Source: Arthrospiribacter ruber | GTDB lineage: Bacteria > Bacteroidota > Bacteroidia > Cytophagales > Cyclobacteriaceae | Reading direction: 5' to 3' | DNA: 64,000 bases | NCBI RefSeq assembly: GCF_019343195.1 | Contig: NZ_RPHB01000002.1 | Coordinates: 62,001 to 126,000, forward strand | In this document: positions 44,438-53,746 of the stretch, piece after piece | Layout of the letters: each line of letters starts with the position of its first letter | How positions within the stretch are numbered: the first letter of the stretch is position 1 | The notes under the pieces: generated by a model | Database searches by the model: none | What the model was told of the DNA's origin: nothing | What the model saw: only the letters and a program-made list of their open reading frames with translations | Program-made: the position numbers and the translations under genes

Positions 44438-46978
44438 CTAATCGTATTTCAATTTCATTTCTTCGATTTTTAGCAGGATATCATTTACTGGTTGGGTAAG
44501 TTCTTCTCCCATTTTTACAACCTCATTTGGGTATTCTTCTTTTAGTAGCGTCATCAAAGCGTAGTATGTTGGTTTTAGAACTTCCTTCAATACTTCATTT
44601 TCAGAAAACAACTTGAATACTGAATGATATTGAACTTTAGACATTAATAAGAGAAGTGTATCGTTAAAAATATCTCGGATGCCATCAATCTCAATCGAAT
44701 CATAAACCACTTCATCCATACCTATTAATTCAGAAGCCTTCTTATAATCTCCTAATATTATGTAACCATAAGCACCATAAATTTTTAGAAATGGTGGAAC
44801 TATATCAGTTTTCTCAAATATCTCTAAAAGCCCTTTTAATTTGTCTTTATTAAGAGAAACCCGCATGTTTATTAACAATAAATAGGATATCAGCTGCGTA
44901 AACTTTACATCAATTACATTAATCCTTTCAAAATCTAATAAAGCATTTTCCAAGTATTGTTCAGCTTTTAGAAATTCTTTTGATTCAAAATTTTTAGTTT
45001 TTAATATTTTGATTCCGTGGTAGAAATTGTAGAATGGACTTTCTTTCGGAACATGCTTTAAATATTCACTAAACTTTCCTTCCGATTCCCCCTCAAATTC
45101 AAATTCATAAAATTCTAATAAGTCGATAGCTTCAACTCTACCACTTTTGAATCCAGACTCAAGGATTTCTTCAGCATTTGTATACTCTTTCCGATTCAAA
45201 AATATTGTCGACAAAGCCTTGTAAGGTGTTTCCTCCCCAAGTTTTATAGCTTCTAAGAAGTACTTTTCTGCTAATTCAAATAACTCTAAATCAAAATACA
45301 GATTTCCAATTTCTAGAGTTTTTTCTCCTTCTTTTATTTTCGGAGAATTACTTAAAACCTGAATCATTAAATCAGGATCTTTTGAAAGAAAGCAGAGTTG
45401 TTTTAAAAACCCAAGATCATCAACCTCAATACCATTAACACTCAATAACTCTGGTCGTATTTTATCTAACTTCTTATCTAAATAATAAAAAAATGATAAA
45501 ACAAACCTATGTATATTTAATCTATCATTAATTTTTTCAAGAATATATATTGCCTTTTTTAGATCCCCTGAGTTGTATGATTTTGTCGCAAGGGCGAGTT
45601 TTTTCTGCCCCATATTTAATAGAGGTTTTTGATCATCTTTAAGAATCGCAAAAGTTTCCTCCATTATTTGATCGAGAATTATTGGGTTAATTTTGTTAAT
45701 GTCAGATAAAGCCTCTACTAACAAAAGAGCTGATTTAGAGTTATAAGCTCCCGATTTTAATCTAAGTATATGCTTTTCCATAAAAGTTTGAATACTTTCT
45801 TCATCATCATACCAAACCTCAAGAAATTTTGTCAACCATTTAACTCGACGTCTATCTTTTCTGTCACCGATACGCATCAAGTACCAAATATTGAAAAACC
45901 GCTCCCTAACCTGATAAAGATGGTTTTTGGTATTGGTTTGCTTTTTTTCGATGACATTGTTTTTCTCTAATTGAGCCAAGTGTGCTGATACTAGTTTGGT
46001 CTGAATTCTTTTACCATCTTCCCGGATTTGAGTTGCAATATCTCTTGCACTAATTGCGTCCCAATTTTTTGCAATAACGTCGACAACTCTTCTTTGCTGA
46101 ACCGGTAATTCTTCAATCCTACTTTTATACAGTGGCGTGATTTGATCCAGAATAGTCTCTAAATCATTCAAGGCAGAACCATCTTGATCTTCCAATAACA
46201 CTTGATACACCATCATTAGGGTTCTAATTACTCCCCCAGTGAGAATTGCAAGTGTGTCGATTTTTCCCTTCGCCTTTTTTAAGTTTATTTTTTGATTACT
46301 TTTTTCCTGAAGTTTTTCAATCAAATGAAATGTTTCTTCTTTTGTCAAGCCCTCCAGTCTTACAATTTGAAAAAACTCATAAAATGGTTCAGAATAGTCA
46401 TGTAAATCCTGTAAGACAATAGCAGATGCTCCAATAATCCTTATCTCACTACAATGCATTAAAATCTCTCTAAGCCTCCTCCTTTCCTTTTCCTTGAGAT
46501 TATCTAAAAAAAGTTGTCCAAAATTGTCAAAGAAAATTACAAGCTTCTTCTTATTCTTTTGAAGAATCTCAATTAGGTAATCAAAGCATCTTTTTTCGTA
46601 ATCCTCAAAATCAATGAAGTCTTCAGTATGTTCGAAATGCTCTCCATTTGTATCTAGAGCATCATCTAGATAATCTAACAGTTTTTCCCATAATCTTGAA
46701 AGAGAAGTGAGGTCGTAAGCTTCTTCTCCAAAAAAGACAGGAAGAAGCCAACTGTTTAATTCATCAGAATTTTCAATCTCATATTTCAAGCGAAGCAAGA
46801 GTGTTGTTTTACCCATGCCTCTTTGTCCCTGAATCAAATAATGTTTTTCAGGATACTTCATATCACTAGACCTTATATCTGAAAAAATCTTTTCAAAGGT
46901 CTTCGTTCTCACAACGAAGCTATCAATCAGTTCTGGCTTCTCTAGACCAGCTGGATTATATAATGTTTTTACACTCAT
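44438..46978 (-). CDS. STAND-type AAA ATPase with winged helix and TPR-like C-terminus
   Basis: 846 residues. ATPase domain (about 1-290): Walker A IQGQRGMGKTTLLLRL (about 48-63), Walker B KLVIFFDNFGQLF (about 144-156), sensor-like RIIGASA. A winged helix (about 300-370) has PVQQRRVVDVIAKNWDAIS and ARDIATQIREDG. The remaining about 450 residues are helical and TPR-like (LEIGNLYFDLELFELAEKYF, AEEILESGF). This resembles signal-transduction ATPases that act as sensors or scaffolds, including in defence. Starts 4 bp after the upstream ATPase gene, so they are one operon. Confidence 0.75.
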   Translation of the reverse strand: MSVKTLYNPAGLEKPELIDSFVVRTKTFEKIFSDIRSSDMKYPEKHYLIQGQRGMGKTTLLLRLKYEIENSDELNSWLLPVFFGEEAYDLTSLSRLWEKLLDYLDDALDTNGEHFEHTEDFIDFEDYEKRCFDYLIEILQKNKKKLVIFFDNFGQLFLDNLKEKERRRLREILMHCSEIRIIGASAIVLQDLHDYSEPFYEFFQIVRLEGLTKEETFHLIEKLQEKSNQKINLKKAKGKIDTLAILTGGVIRTLMMVYQVLLEDQDGSALNDLETILDQITPLYKSRIEELPVQQRRVVDVIAKNWDAISARDIATQIREDGKRIQTKLVSAHLAQLEKNNVIEKKQTNTKNHLYQVRERFFNIWYLMRIGDRKDRRRVKWLTKFLEVWYDDEESIQTFMEKHILRLKSGAYNSKSALLLVEALSDINKINPIILDQIMEETFAILKDDQKPLLNMGQKKLALATKSYNSGDLKKAIYILEKINDRLNIHRFVLSFFYYLDKKLDKIRPELLSVNGIEVDDLGFLKQLCFLSKDPDLMIQVLSNSPKIKEGEKTLEIGNLYFDLELFELAEKYFLEAIKLGEETPYKALSTIFLNRKEYTNAEEILESGFKSGRVEAIDLLEFYEFEFEGESEGKFSEYLKHVPKESPFYNFYHGIKILKTKNFESKEFLKAEQYLENALLDFERINVIDVKFTQLISYLLLINMRVSLNKDKLKGLLEIFEKTDIVPPFLKIYGAYGYIILGDYKKASELIGMDEVVYDSIEIDGIRDIFNDTLLLLMSKVQYHSVFKLFSENEVLKEVLKPTYYALMTLLKEEYPNEVVKMGEELTQPVNDILLKIEEMKLKYD

Positions 46979-46981
46979 GTC

Positions 46982-48148
46982 TTATTTACATATATGTTTT
47001 CGGCACCACATCTGAAGAATTGGTGAGGTATACCTGTAATTATTTTCATTGCTTTTGAACAAATACCCATCACCTTCTAATATATCCATCGCCCTTCGGG
47101 TTTCTTCCACAGTATGCTTTACTCCAAAGTCATGGACCTTATCCATAGTTATCATATCATTGGATGCTATGAATTCCAAAACTTCAAATACAAAAGCATA
47201 TTCGTTTCCTTTGAATAGTGTGGCCAACCTCGCAAAATAAGGCTCAAATTGGGGTTTATTTCTTAGGTGAACTATTTGATCATACGCTTGGTCTATTTCC
47301 TTTGAGGTTAATGGATCTTCCTCCTTCGTTTCAAATACATCAGTAATTTCTTGCGCAATCAATTGCAAATGAAAAGGAATTAACCACCCCATTCTGTCCA
47401 ACGTGTACTGTAAAATTGATTCCTCGAGCTGGACATTATCAAATTCAAGAAGTTTTGTTAAAAAATCTTGCGCTTCGTTGTAGGTAAGTGGGGCGACCTC
47501 TACTGTTCTCAAATCATTCACTGCTGTTAATTCAGTTACTTTTTCAACCATTGGAAAAAGAGAGAGAGATCCAGTGTAGATAAAGTGGATTTTATCTAAG
47601 ACATAGGCATTATGCCTTAGCTCTCGGTTTTTCTGAATGAAATGTTCCGCTGCTTTTTCACCTTCCTTATTAAGAATATTTTGGATAGTTTGGGGAAATT
47701 CATCAATCAAAATCACCACGTGACCATATTCTTTCTTGATTTTTTCAAAGAGATCAACCAGTATTTGAAAATAATCTGTTTCACCTTTCTCTCTAAGCTC
47801 AACGTGGTAAACTGTTTTGACTCTTCCCAGGATCCCTTCAATACCATTTTTTATGGAATCATAGAGTTTACTTAGATTACCAATAGCTTCACTTCTGATA
47901 ATTGCCTCAAAGATCACTTTGAAAAACTCTTTTTCAGAGTCAACTGATTCAGTAATGACATAGACGAAGTAATACCCTTCTTGAGGAAACTCTTCAATAT
48001 GTTTAAGGATTGAGGTTTTCCCTACTCTTCTAGGTGCAGATAGGTAAATTGAAGTTCCCTTATCGAGAACTCTGTATATTTTTCTTAATTCAGAATCTCG
48101 GGGATAAAATGCCTCTCCCCTTGCTGGGTTTCCTAGACTATTTTTCAT
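46982..48148 (-). CDS. AAA ATPase with C-terminal winged helix
   Basis: 388 residues. P-loop ATPase: N-terminal FYPRDSELRKIYR box, Walker A LSAPRRVGKTSILKHI (about 33-48), Walker B VVILIDEFPQTI (about 145-156), sensor FIYTGSLSLFPMVEK, and a C-terminal winged helix with an aromatic basic end (NNYRYTSPILQMWCRKHICK). The Orc/Cdc6-like archaeal ATPase family (COG1672-type) looks closest. First gene of a two-gene operon with the 846-aa ATPase. The promoter carries three overlapping inverted repeats. Confidence 0.75.
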   Translation of the reverse strand: MKNSLGNPARGEAFYPRDSELRKIYRVLDKGTSIYLSAPRRVGKTSILKHIEEFPQEGYYFVYVITESVDSEKEFFKVIFEAIIRSEAIGNLSKLYDSIKNGIEGILGRVKTVYHVELREKGETDYFQILVDLFEKIKKEYGHVVILIDEFPQTIQNILNKEGEKAAEHFIQKNRELRHNAYVLDKIHFIYTGSLSLFPMVEKVTELTAVNDLRTVEVAPLTYNEAQDFLTKLLEFDNVQLEESILQYTLDRMGWLIPFHLQLIAQEITDVFETKEEDPLTSKEIDQAYDQIVHLRNKPQFEPYFARLATLFKGNEYAFVFEVLEFIASNDMITMDKVHDFGVKHTVEETRRAMDILEGDGYLFKSNENNYRYTSPILQMWCRKHICK

Positions 48149-48163
48149 TTAACAAATTATTTA

Positions 48164-48230
48164 TTGTCAAAAGTAGTGACAATTTTTTTATTGTCAAAAT
48201 ACTTGGCAAAAATATTATTGCCAAGTATTT
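48164..48230. promoter_or_regulatory. Array of inverted-repeat operators upstream of the ATPase pair
   Basis: Dyad 1: TTGTCA-N7-TGACAA (48164-48182). Dyad 2: TTGTCA-N7-TGGCAA (48191-48209), 27 bp on. Dyad 3 overlaps dyad 2: AAATACTTGGCAA and TTGCCAAGTATTT (48197-48230), a perfect 13-bp inverted repeat. They begin 16 bp upstream of the ATPase start codon. Spacing and shared TTGnCA half sites suggest cooperative binding of one regulator. Confidence 0.6.
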
Positions 48231-48386
48231 CATTTTTTGTTTTTCATTCAGTAATGCGAATGATATTGAGTTGGCTCATTTAATATTTTTTGGGGGCAAG
48301 GAGAATCTCTAAAAAAGGATTCAAAAACTAGCGGGGAAGATTAGATATAACCAAAATGTGGGGCTTAATTACTTACTTATTAAAGA

Positions 48387-48500
48387 AGAAAGTTGGGCTT
48401 AGTTAAGATAATTAAAAAGGAAATGGATAAATTCGGTCTGACTAAAGAGGATTGGAAATCAGCTCAAAATAAGTGATTTTATTAGAGATGGTCAATAGTT
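48387..48500. repeat. Cassette spacer tail (type 2), upstream of the DUF1572 gene
   Basis: The words AAAGTTGGGCTTAGTTAAGA, then AAATGGATAAATTCGGTCTG and GGATTGGAAATCAGCTCAAA recur in order at 50680-50765, 51855-51925 and 52977-53060, always just before a cassette gene. Confidence 0.65.
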
Positions 48501-48530
48501 TAAGACGACACACAAACAAAACAAGAAATT

Positions 48531-49103
48531 ATGTCAAACGACTATTTAGACAGCGTAAAAAAACAATTCGATTATTACAAAATACTTGGAGACAAAACGT
48601 TTTCGCAATTAAAGGATGACAAATTGTTTTGGCAACACAATGATGACAGCAACAGCATTGCGACAATTGTAAAACACCTTTGGGGTAACATGCTTTCACG
48701 TTGGACAGACTTTTTGAATTCGGACGGAGAGAAGGAATTTCGTGATAGAGACGCGGAATTTGAAAACGACATTAAAAACAGAGAAGAACTTTTAGACAAG
48801 TGGAACGAAGGTTGGAATTGTCTCTTCAACGCAATCAATTCTTTAACAACGGACGACCTTGACAAAATCATTTACATACGGAATCAAGGACACACCGTAA
48901 CCGAAGCAATAAATCGACAACTCGCACATTATCCTTATCATATCGGACAAATTGTATTTTTGGGAAAGATGCTTTCAGAAAATGGTTGGACTTCACTTTC
49001 AATTCCGAAAGGAAACTCAAAAGAATATAACGCAGACAAATTCGCTAAACCAAAACAAAGAGGTCACTTTACTGACGAGTTCATAAATGACAAAAAAGAA
49101 TAA
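48531..49103 (+). CDS. DUF1572 (DinB-like) protein
   Basis: 190 residues. Four-helix DinB-like bundle with the metal-site pattern IVKHLWGNMLSRWTDFL (His about 47) and RQLAHYPYHIGQIVFLGKML (two His about 132-136), as in DUF1572. Such proteins are thiol-transferase or metal-binding helical bundles of mostly unknown role. The first gene of the cassette-like array. Confidence 0.85.
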   Translation: MSNDYLDSVKKQFDYYKILGDKTFSQLKDDKLFWQHNDDSNSIATIVKHLWGNMLSRWTDFLNSDGEKEFRDRDAEFENDIKNREELLDKWNEGWNCLFNAINSLTTDDLDKIIYIRNQGHTVTEAINRQLAHYPYHIGQIVFLGKMLSENGWTSLSIPKGNSKEYNADKFAKPKQRGHFTDEFINDKKE

Positions 49104-49114
49104 AAAACCGAACC

Positions 49115-49683
49115 GCTAACATTTAGCCCACTAGCCAAAAACCCTCAAAAAAATCCCTGATTGATGCATTCATCTATCAGGGATTTTGGTTATTGGGTGT
49201 TGATTGATATCTGTAGGGTGAAGGGTTTGGTAGGTGGAGATGCTATTTACTTTTTTGCTTGATCAAAAAAGTAACCAAAAAATCAAGACGGAGATATTCC
49301 CGATAGCGATCGGGACAGGCTCTATCAGCGCGTGAGGCCACCGCTGGCCCGGATCTCCGTCGTCCCGCCCGCATTAGACGAGGGATAGTAAGTTTTATGG
49401 TGAAAAATACCCTGTTGGGGGTATTTTTTGTTAAAGGGGGATTGGTTAGGTTTGGTGATAATTCGGGTATAAGCGCCATAATGGCACCTATCACTCCGAA
49501 TTGAAATGAATCAAAACCTGAACAATTCCTTTGTCTGGGGCCCCTGATCCTTCCTTTATCCAAGCATAAAGAAAAGACCAGGAACTTGGGAGCCTCCCAT
49601 CCAAAGGACAACATCATTCAACATCCGGTTAACCACATCCAATGAGGTCTCTGACCATGTACGGGGTTAATCTGCCCGTTAGC
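49115..49683. repeat. Cassette spacer A (head plus type 1 tail)
   Basis: Starts GCTAACATTTAGCCCACTAG and ends GTTAGC, so the ends are inverted hexamers. It includes the ATCCCTGATTGATGCATTCA / TCAGGGAT hairpin head, then the dispersed AAAGTAACCAAAAAATCAAG block and a long tail nearly identical to 54655-55066. Open frames on its minus strand occur in both copies but only because the DNA is repeated. Confidence 0.75.
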
Positions 49684-49721
49684 AAACATTATATAAACTG
49701 ACCAGCATACAAGATAAACCA

Positions 49722-50288
49722 TTGACACATTTGAAGAAAAATCGAATTTCATACAATTGGCTTATTGACGCCTCATATACTTTTATGTGGGCAATTATAT
49801 TAGCGACTTTATTTGTCTTAATTCTTCAGACAATAATTCATCCGGGAAAACCAATTATAAAACCATTATTGGCAATAAATGGACTTTTTGTGCCCATTGT
49901 AACTCTGTTCATTGGACTAAGACCTATACTGAGTTTATTTGCAATACCTGACACGTTATATATAAATGACAATCAACAAATAGTGACAAAAGAATTAGAA
50001 GTTATTACGAACGACAAAATTCAAACTTTAGAGATAAATCAAATAGGTGCAGGTTCTGGATACTTAATTTATTACGAAATGACTTTTAAAAAAGAGCCAA
50101 CAATTTTAAAAAACAAGAAAAGAAAATCGCTAATCTTAATTGAGCCATACAATATAAAATACATATTCCAAACAAGGACTGACTTAATTGATAAACTAAT
50201 CAAATCAGGACTTGACGAGAGAAAAATCAAAATGAAACCTATTAAAACAAAACACTTTTGGGGAATAAGAGATAAATTCAAAAAATAA
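49722..50288 (+). CDS. Two-helix membrane protein
   Basis: 188 residues with an apparent TTG start (no upstream ATG in frame; the first internal ATG is at residue 23, inside the first helix). Helices about 20-42 (FMWAIILATLFVLILQTII) and 52-75. The rest is a cytoplasmic, strand-rich domain resembling bacterial PH-like domains (LYINDNQQIVTKELEVI ... LIEPYNIKYIFQTRTDLIDKL). Function unknown. Single-gene cassette between spacers A and B. Confidence 0.6.
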   Translation: MTHLKKNRISYNWLIDASYTFMWAIILATLFVLILQTIIHPGKPIIKPLLAINGLFVPIVTLFIGLRPILSLFAIPDTLYINDNQQIVTKELEVITNDKIQTLEINQIGAGSGYLIYYEMTFKKEPTILKNKKRKSLILIEPYNIKYIFQTRTDLIDKLIKSGLDERKIKMKPIKTKHFWGIRDKFKK

Positions 50289-50293
50289 CGTTT

Positions 50294-50779
50294 GCTAACA
50301 TTTAGCCCACTAGCCAAAAGCCCTCAAAAAAATCCCTGATTGATGCATTCATCTATCAGGGTCGCCGATAGTGAACTGGAGGTTAGTGGCTGCCATGTAC
50401 GCCGTGGCGTATTGACTGACTTGTGCGCCGGGGCGTACATCCGCATGGTGAAGGGCTCGCTAGGTGGAATAGTAGGTTGGTTGGTGGATTTTAGGATGCG
50501 GTTGTTTCTGTTTTTCGATGACTTTGGGAGTATTTGCTTTGCTTTGGGCATGACATCCCCTACCCAACATCTGGGGATTTGAATTGGCGGCATGTCTTGG
50601 ATCCAACCCTAGAATTCTTGAATCCTGTAAGTGGATCAAGAAGGGGCTGGATTTAGTTTTAGAGGTTTTGTGAAAGAAAGTTGGGGTTAGTTATGAGAAT
50701 TAAAAAGTAAATGGATAAATTAGGTCTGGCTATTGAGGATTGGAAATCAGCTCAAATTGAGGGGTTTTGGTTACGTTAG
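50294..50779. repeat. Cassette spacer B (head plus type 2 tail)
   Basis: Starts GCTAACATTTAGCCCACTAG and ends GTTAG. The hairpin head is partly altered. The tail shares words with 48387-48500 and with spacer C. Confidence 0.7.
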
Positions 50780-50805
50780 TCAGAAGCTTAAAATGACAGA
50801 CAAAT

Positions 50806-51498
50806 ATGATTTCTGAAAAGACAGTAGAATTAAACTTGACAACAGAGCTGGTAAATTACCTATTCGTAATGACTGGCGTAAGACCATATATATTGGCTCC
50901 CTCACAAGCTCAAGAAGGGACTTTAGGGTTTGATACCGCAATTGGCTTTCCTGGGACAGGTCGACCATATTTGATACAATACAAAAGAGCAGAATTTAGA
51001 GTTAGAAGAAATGAATATTTGTATCACTTAAATCACACAGCACGACAAGACCAACATTTAAGACTTTACATACTAGAACGATTAGGCTGGGACGTTTTTT
51101 ATGCTTTACCATTATTTCATACACCGACACAGGTAATAAACAACAGAAGACGATTACTTCCAATGACTTTGTATCTAAGACCAAGTTGGATGATACCAGT
51201 GGGTGGAATAGCTGCGATGGTTGGACATCACGAAGTAAGACATAACTTAACAACTGGCGTGACAACCATTCATTCAGAAGAAGGAAGAGAAATTGAAAGC
51301 AAGTTTGATTTTTTTGATTTTGCAAGAGTGTTGAACAATGACGAAGAATTTTCTAATGAGAAGCTAAATTCATTCTTTAAAGACTTTAATAATGTATTTG
51401 CAAATGAACAGACATTTGAATACGAACAAATAAAAATTGAGCCACAAGACAAAGAAGACAATTATGCTTTTAAGGGACTTTCATCAATTATATTTTAA
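50806..51498 (+). CDS. Putative PD-(D/E/Q)XK nuclease-like protein
   Basis: 230 residues. N-terminal helix TTELVNYLFVMTG, then GFDTAIGFPGTGRPYLIQYK: an Asp followed about 13 residues later by QYK fits the D...(E/Q)xK core of restriction-type nucleases with Gln in place of Glu. Strand WDVFYALPLF follows. The C-terminal third is acidic and helical. The pattern is suggestive only. Single-gene cassette. Confidence 0.45.
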   Translation: MISEKTVELNLTTELVNYLFVMTGVRPYILAPSQAQEGTLGFDTAIGFPGTGRPYLIQYKRAEFRVRRNEYLYHLNHTARQDQHLRLYILERLGWDVFYALPLFHTPTQVINNRRRLLPMTLYLRPSWMIPVGGIAAMVGHHEVRHNLTTGVTTIHSEEGREIESKFDFFDFARVLNNDEEFSNEKLNSFFKDFNNVFANEQTFEYEQIKIEPQDKEDNYAFKGLSSIIF

Positions 51499-51523
51499 AA
51501 TCGAAGGACTGAGAAAGCCTACC

Positions 51524-51940
51524 GCTAACATTTAGCCCACTAGCTAAAAGCCCTCAAAAAAATCCCTGATTGATGCATTCATCTATCAGGGATTTTGGTT
51601 AGTGGCTGTTGACTGACATCCGCAGGGTGAAGGGTTTGCTAGGAGGAATAGTAGGCTGGTTGGTGGATTTTAGGAAGCGGTTGTTTTGATTTTTTGGTTG
51701 AATTTGGGAGATTTTGCTTTGCTTTGGGGATGGACTCTCCTACCCTTTGTATTGGAGTTTGATTTTATGGTATGACTTGATCCGACCATGATTTCTTAAA
51801 CCTTGTAAATGGATCAAGAAGGTGCGGGATTGAGTATGGGAGATTTTGGAAAAGGAAACTGGGGTTGGTTAAGGGAATTAATAAATTGAGTTTGCTAAGC
51901 TTCGAGTTTAGTTCAAAAAGAGCGGTTTTATTTACTTTAG
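51524..51940. repeat. Cassette spacer C (head plus type 2 tail)
   Basis: Starts GCTAACATTTAGCCCACTAG with the intact ATCCCTGAT/ATCAGGGAT hairpin. Ends CTTTAGTCAGAAA, a diverged form of the GTTAGTCAGAA end of spacer B. Confidence 0.7.
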
Positions 51941-51951
51941 TCAGAAATGCT

Positions 51952-52710
51952 ATGAATACTAAGACAATTGATGAATACACGAAAATTCTATATAGAATTT
52001 ATGAGGAAAATGCACTTGTATCTCTCGAGGATAATGAGTTCAAATACAAAGACATCAATGTTATGCAATTTCCAAGAAACTCTGAGTACAACGAACCTAA
52101 ATTCCAACCAATGATAAACTTCTGGGATACTATAAATTGTAACAAAGATTTAAAGTTTTTTGTTGGTCAACTTTTTATGTATCGACCCTACATAAATAAC
52201 CCCCTTGAGGAAACATTACTAATGCCTGATGGTGAGGTTATTTCAACATATCATCAAAATCTTTATGATCACCGATACTCAACCTTTATCACATGTTGCT
52301 TTGAAAAATGTTACAACTTCTGGGATCGAATTGGGGATAACATTGCCTCATTTTTCCCTGAACTCCTGAAAATTCATCAAGTGGACTTTATTCGAATTCT
52401 TGATAGGATTAAACAACTAAAGATTGAGAACGAACATTTGGATTGGCTCTTAAACTTCAAAGACAATGAATACAAAGAACTCAACTCCTATCGAAAGGAA
52501 TTTGTTCACTATAGTCAATTTGCTGCAAAATATAGATATGATCATGCTATGAACTTGTCAAACTTTGAAACTCTTGGAACTATGTGGAAAGAAAAATTTG
52601 GTTTTGCAGACTACTTCAGAATTCAACTTGAACTTTCATCGGAAGGATACTTTCGAATGTTAAAATTCATAGAGTTTATTCGAGATCATTCCTACAATCA
52701 ACAGAAGTAA
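51952..52710 (+). CDS. HEPN-like protein (Cthe_2314 type)
   Basis: 252 residues starting at the ATG just inside the cassette (a longer frame from 51865 would run into the spacer). All-helical. SYRKEFVHYSQF (about 184-195) fits the HEPN RxxxxH motif. FITCCFEKCYNFWDRIGDNI resembles the Cthe_2314 HEPN family. HEPN proteins are often RNases in defence or toxin systems. No MNT partner gene lies beside it. Activity is inference. Confidence 0.5.
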   Translation: MNTKTIDEYTKILYRIYEENALVSLEDNEFKYKDINVMQFPRNSEYNEPKFQPMINFWDTINCNKDLKFFVGQLFMYRPYINNPLEETLLMPDGEVISTYHQNLYDHRYSTFITCCFEKCYNFWDRIGDNIASFFPELLKIHQVDFIRILDRIKQLKIENEHLDWLLNFKDNEYKELNSYRKEFVHYSQFAAKYRYDHAMNLSNFETLGTMWKEKFGFADYFRIQLELSSEGYFRMLKFIEFIRDHSYNQQK

Positions 52711-52976
52711 TAAAACTTTAATAAATTGGTAAAGAGGAATTCCACCCCTAAACCTCTTACAGAATCGTATCTCGATTTTCGGGACAGACTGTGAATCTCT
52801 CCACTGTTCATGTAGGGTTTGTTTTTATTTGTATTCACGAATGTAGGCTGGATCAATTTTAATATAGAAGAAAAGGTACTCCTTTTGAAAATCCTGAAGG
52901 CTATCTTTTCTTGGATCAAAAAAACAAATGCAAAGCATTCATGAATACCATTGAAATATAACCTTAATGAATAAAA
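52711..52976. other. Intergenic stretch after the HEPN-like gene
   Basis: No gene and no conserved spacer head here, unlike the other cassettes. AT-rich, one short TTTCGGGACAGACTG word near 52776. Confidence 0.35.
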
Positions 52977-53082
52977 TTGGGCATAGATAAGAGAATTAAA
53001 AACAAATCAATAAATTCGTTCTGACTAATGAGGATTTAGGCCTCGAATTGAGCCCAAATTAAGCGATTTTCTTTGCGTTAGT
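52977..53082. repeat. Cassette spacer tail D (type 2), head missing
   Basis: Shares the ordered words AGAGAATTAAAAACAAATCA, AAATTCGTTCTGACTAATGA and the ending TGCGTTAGTCAAA with tails of spacers B and C. The GCTAAC head is not present after the preceding gene. Confidence 0.6.
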
Positions 53083-53176
53083 CAAAATTTAAGAAATTCT
53101 TAATCAATTAAATAATCGTATCAATAAATTAATTTTGTTACATTTACGAAATAACTAAAAAACTTAAAATAGAACC

Positions 53177-53737
53177 TTGATATTTACAGTTCAGCACACC
53201 TGTCAAAAAAAAGGAGGAATGGAATTTGTATTAGAAAACGCACCATTTCATTCAGAATATGATTTAAAAAAAGGAAAAAAGCCTTTTATTGGAGCAGGAT
53301 ATTACTTTTGGGAATATAATTTAGATTATGCTAAAGTATGGGGAAAGACTCATTATAAAAATTCATATTTCATAGTAGAAAGTGAAATTATAATTAATGA
53401 AGATTCTTTATATTTAGATTTAGCAGGTAATAGAGAACATTTGGTTGGATTTGTTGAATTATTAAAAGAGTTTGAACTAATAGACGAAATAGGAACTCAA
53501 GGAATTGACCTATGTTATATAATTAGTTATTTAAGAGATGAATTTCCTGAAGAAGTATTTCCTTTTAAAGTTATTAGAGCTGTAGATTATAAAAATAATG
53601 AGACTTCTGGTATCAAAATTGCTTTTAATAATGATAGGAGAAGTTATACAATTCTTAATCCTAGAATTATAATTTGTTATAAAAATAAAGAAGATATTGT
53701 ATATAATAAAAAACCTTTTCTTAAATTTGCAGTATAG
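53177..53737 (+). CDS. ADP-ribosyltransferase-like protein (DUF3990-like)
   Basis: 186 residues from an apparent TTG (an ATG at 53219 would remove the conserved first strand). N-terminal FTVQHTCQKKGG offers a His at the position of the ART His motif. FIGAGYYFWEYNLDYAKVWG (about 36-55) resembles the second motif of DUF3990/PARP-like folds, in which Tyr lines the NAD pocket. The final LNPRIIICYKNKEDIVYNK is another family-like strand. If right, it would be an NAD-consuming toxin. Next in line are a small protein and a SecB-like chaperone. Confidence 0.5.
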   Translation: MIFTVQHTCQKKGGMEFVLENAPFHSEYDLKKGKKPFIGAGYYFWEYNLDYAKVWGKTHYKNSYFIVESEIIINEDSLYLDLAGNREHLVGFVELLKEFELIDEIGTQGIDLCYIISYLRDEFPEEVFPFKVIRAVDYKNNETSGIKIAFNNDRRSYTILNPRIIICYKNKEDIVYNKKPFLKFAV

Positions 53738-53746
53738 ATTCAAGTT

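Noticed and set aside
48181-48235. The 13-bp inverted repeat as a transcription terminator
   Set aside because: It lies upstream of a divergent start region, shares half sites with neighbouring dyads and lacks an upstream gene to terminate, so an operator role fits better.
49243-49617. 124-codon minus-strand frame inside spacer A, with a matching frame at 54693-55004
   Set aside because: The two frames match because the DNA repeat is nearly identical, so conservation says nothing about coding. Composition is rich in Arg and Pro without domain features.
51865-51951. Longer N-terminus of the HEPN-like protein
   Set aside because: It would be translated from the spacer repeat. The cassette boundary ends just before the ATG at 51952.
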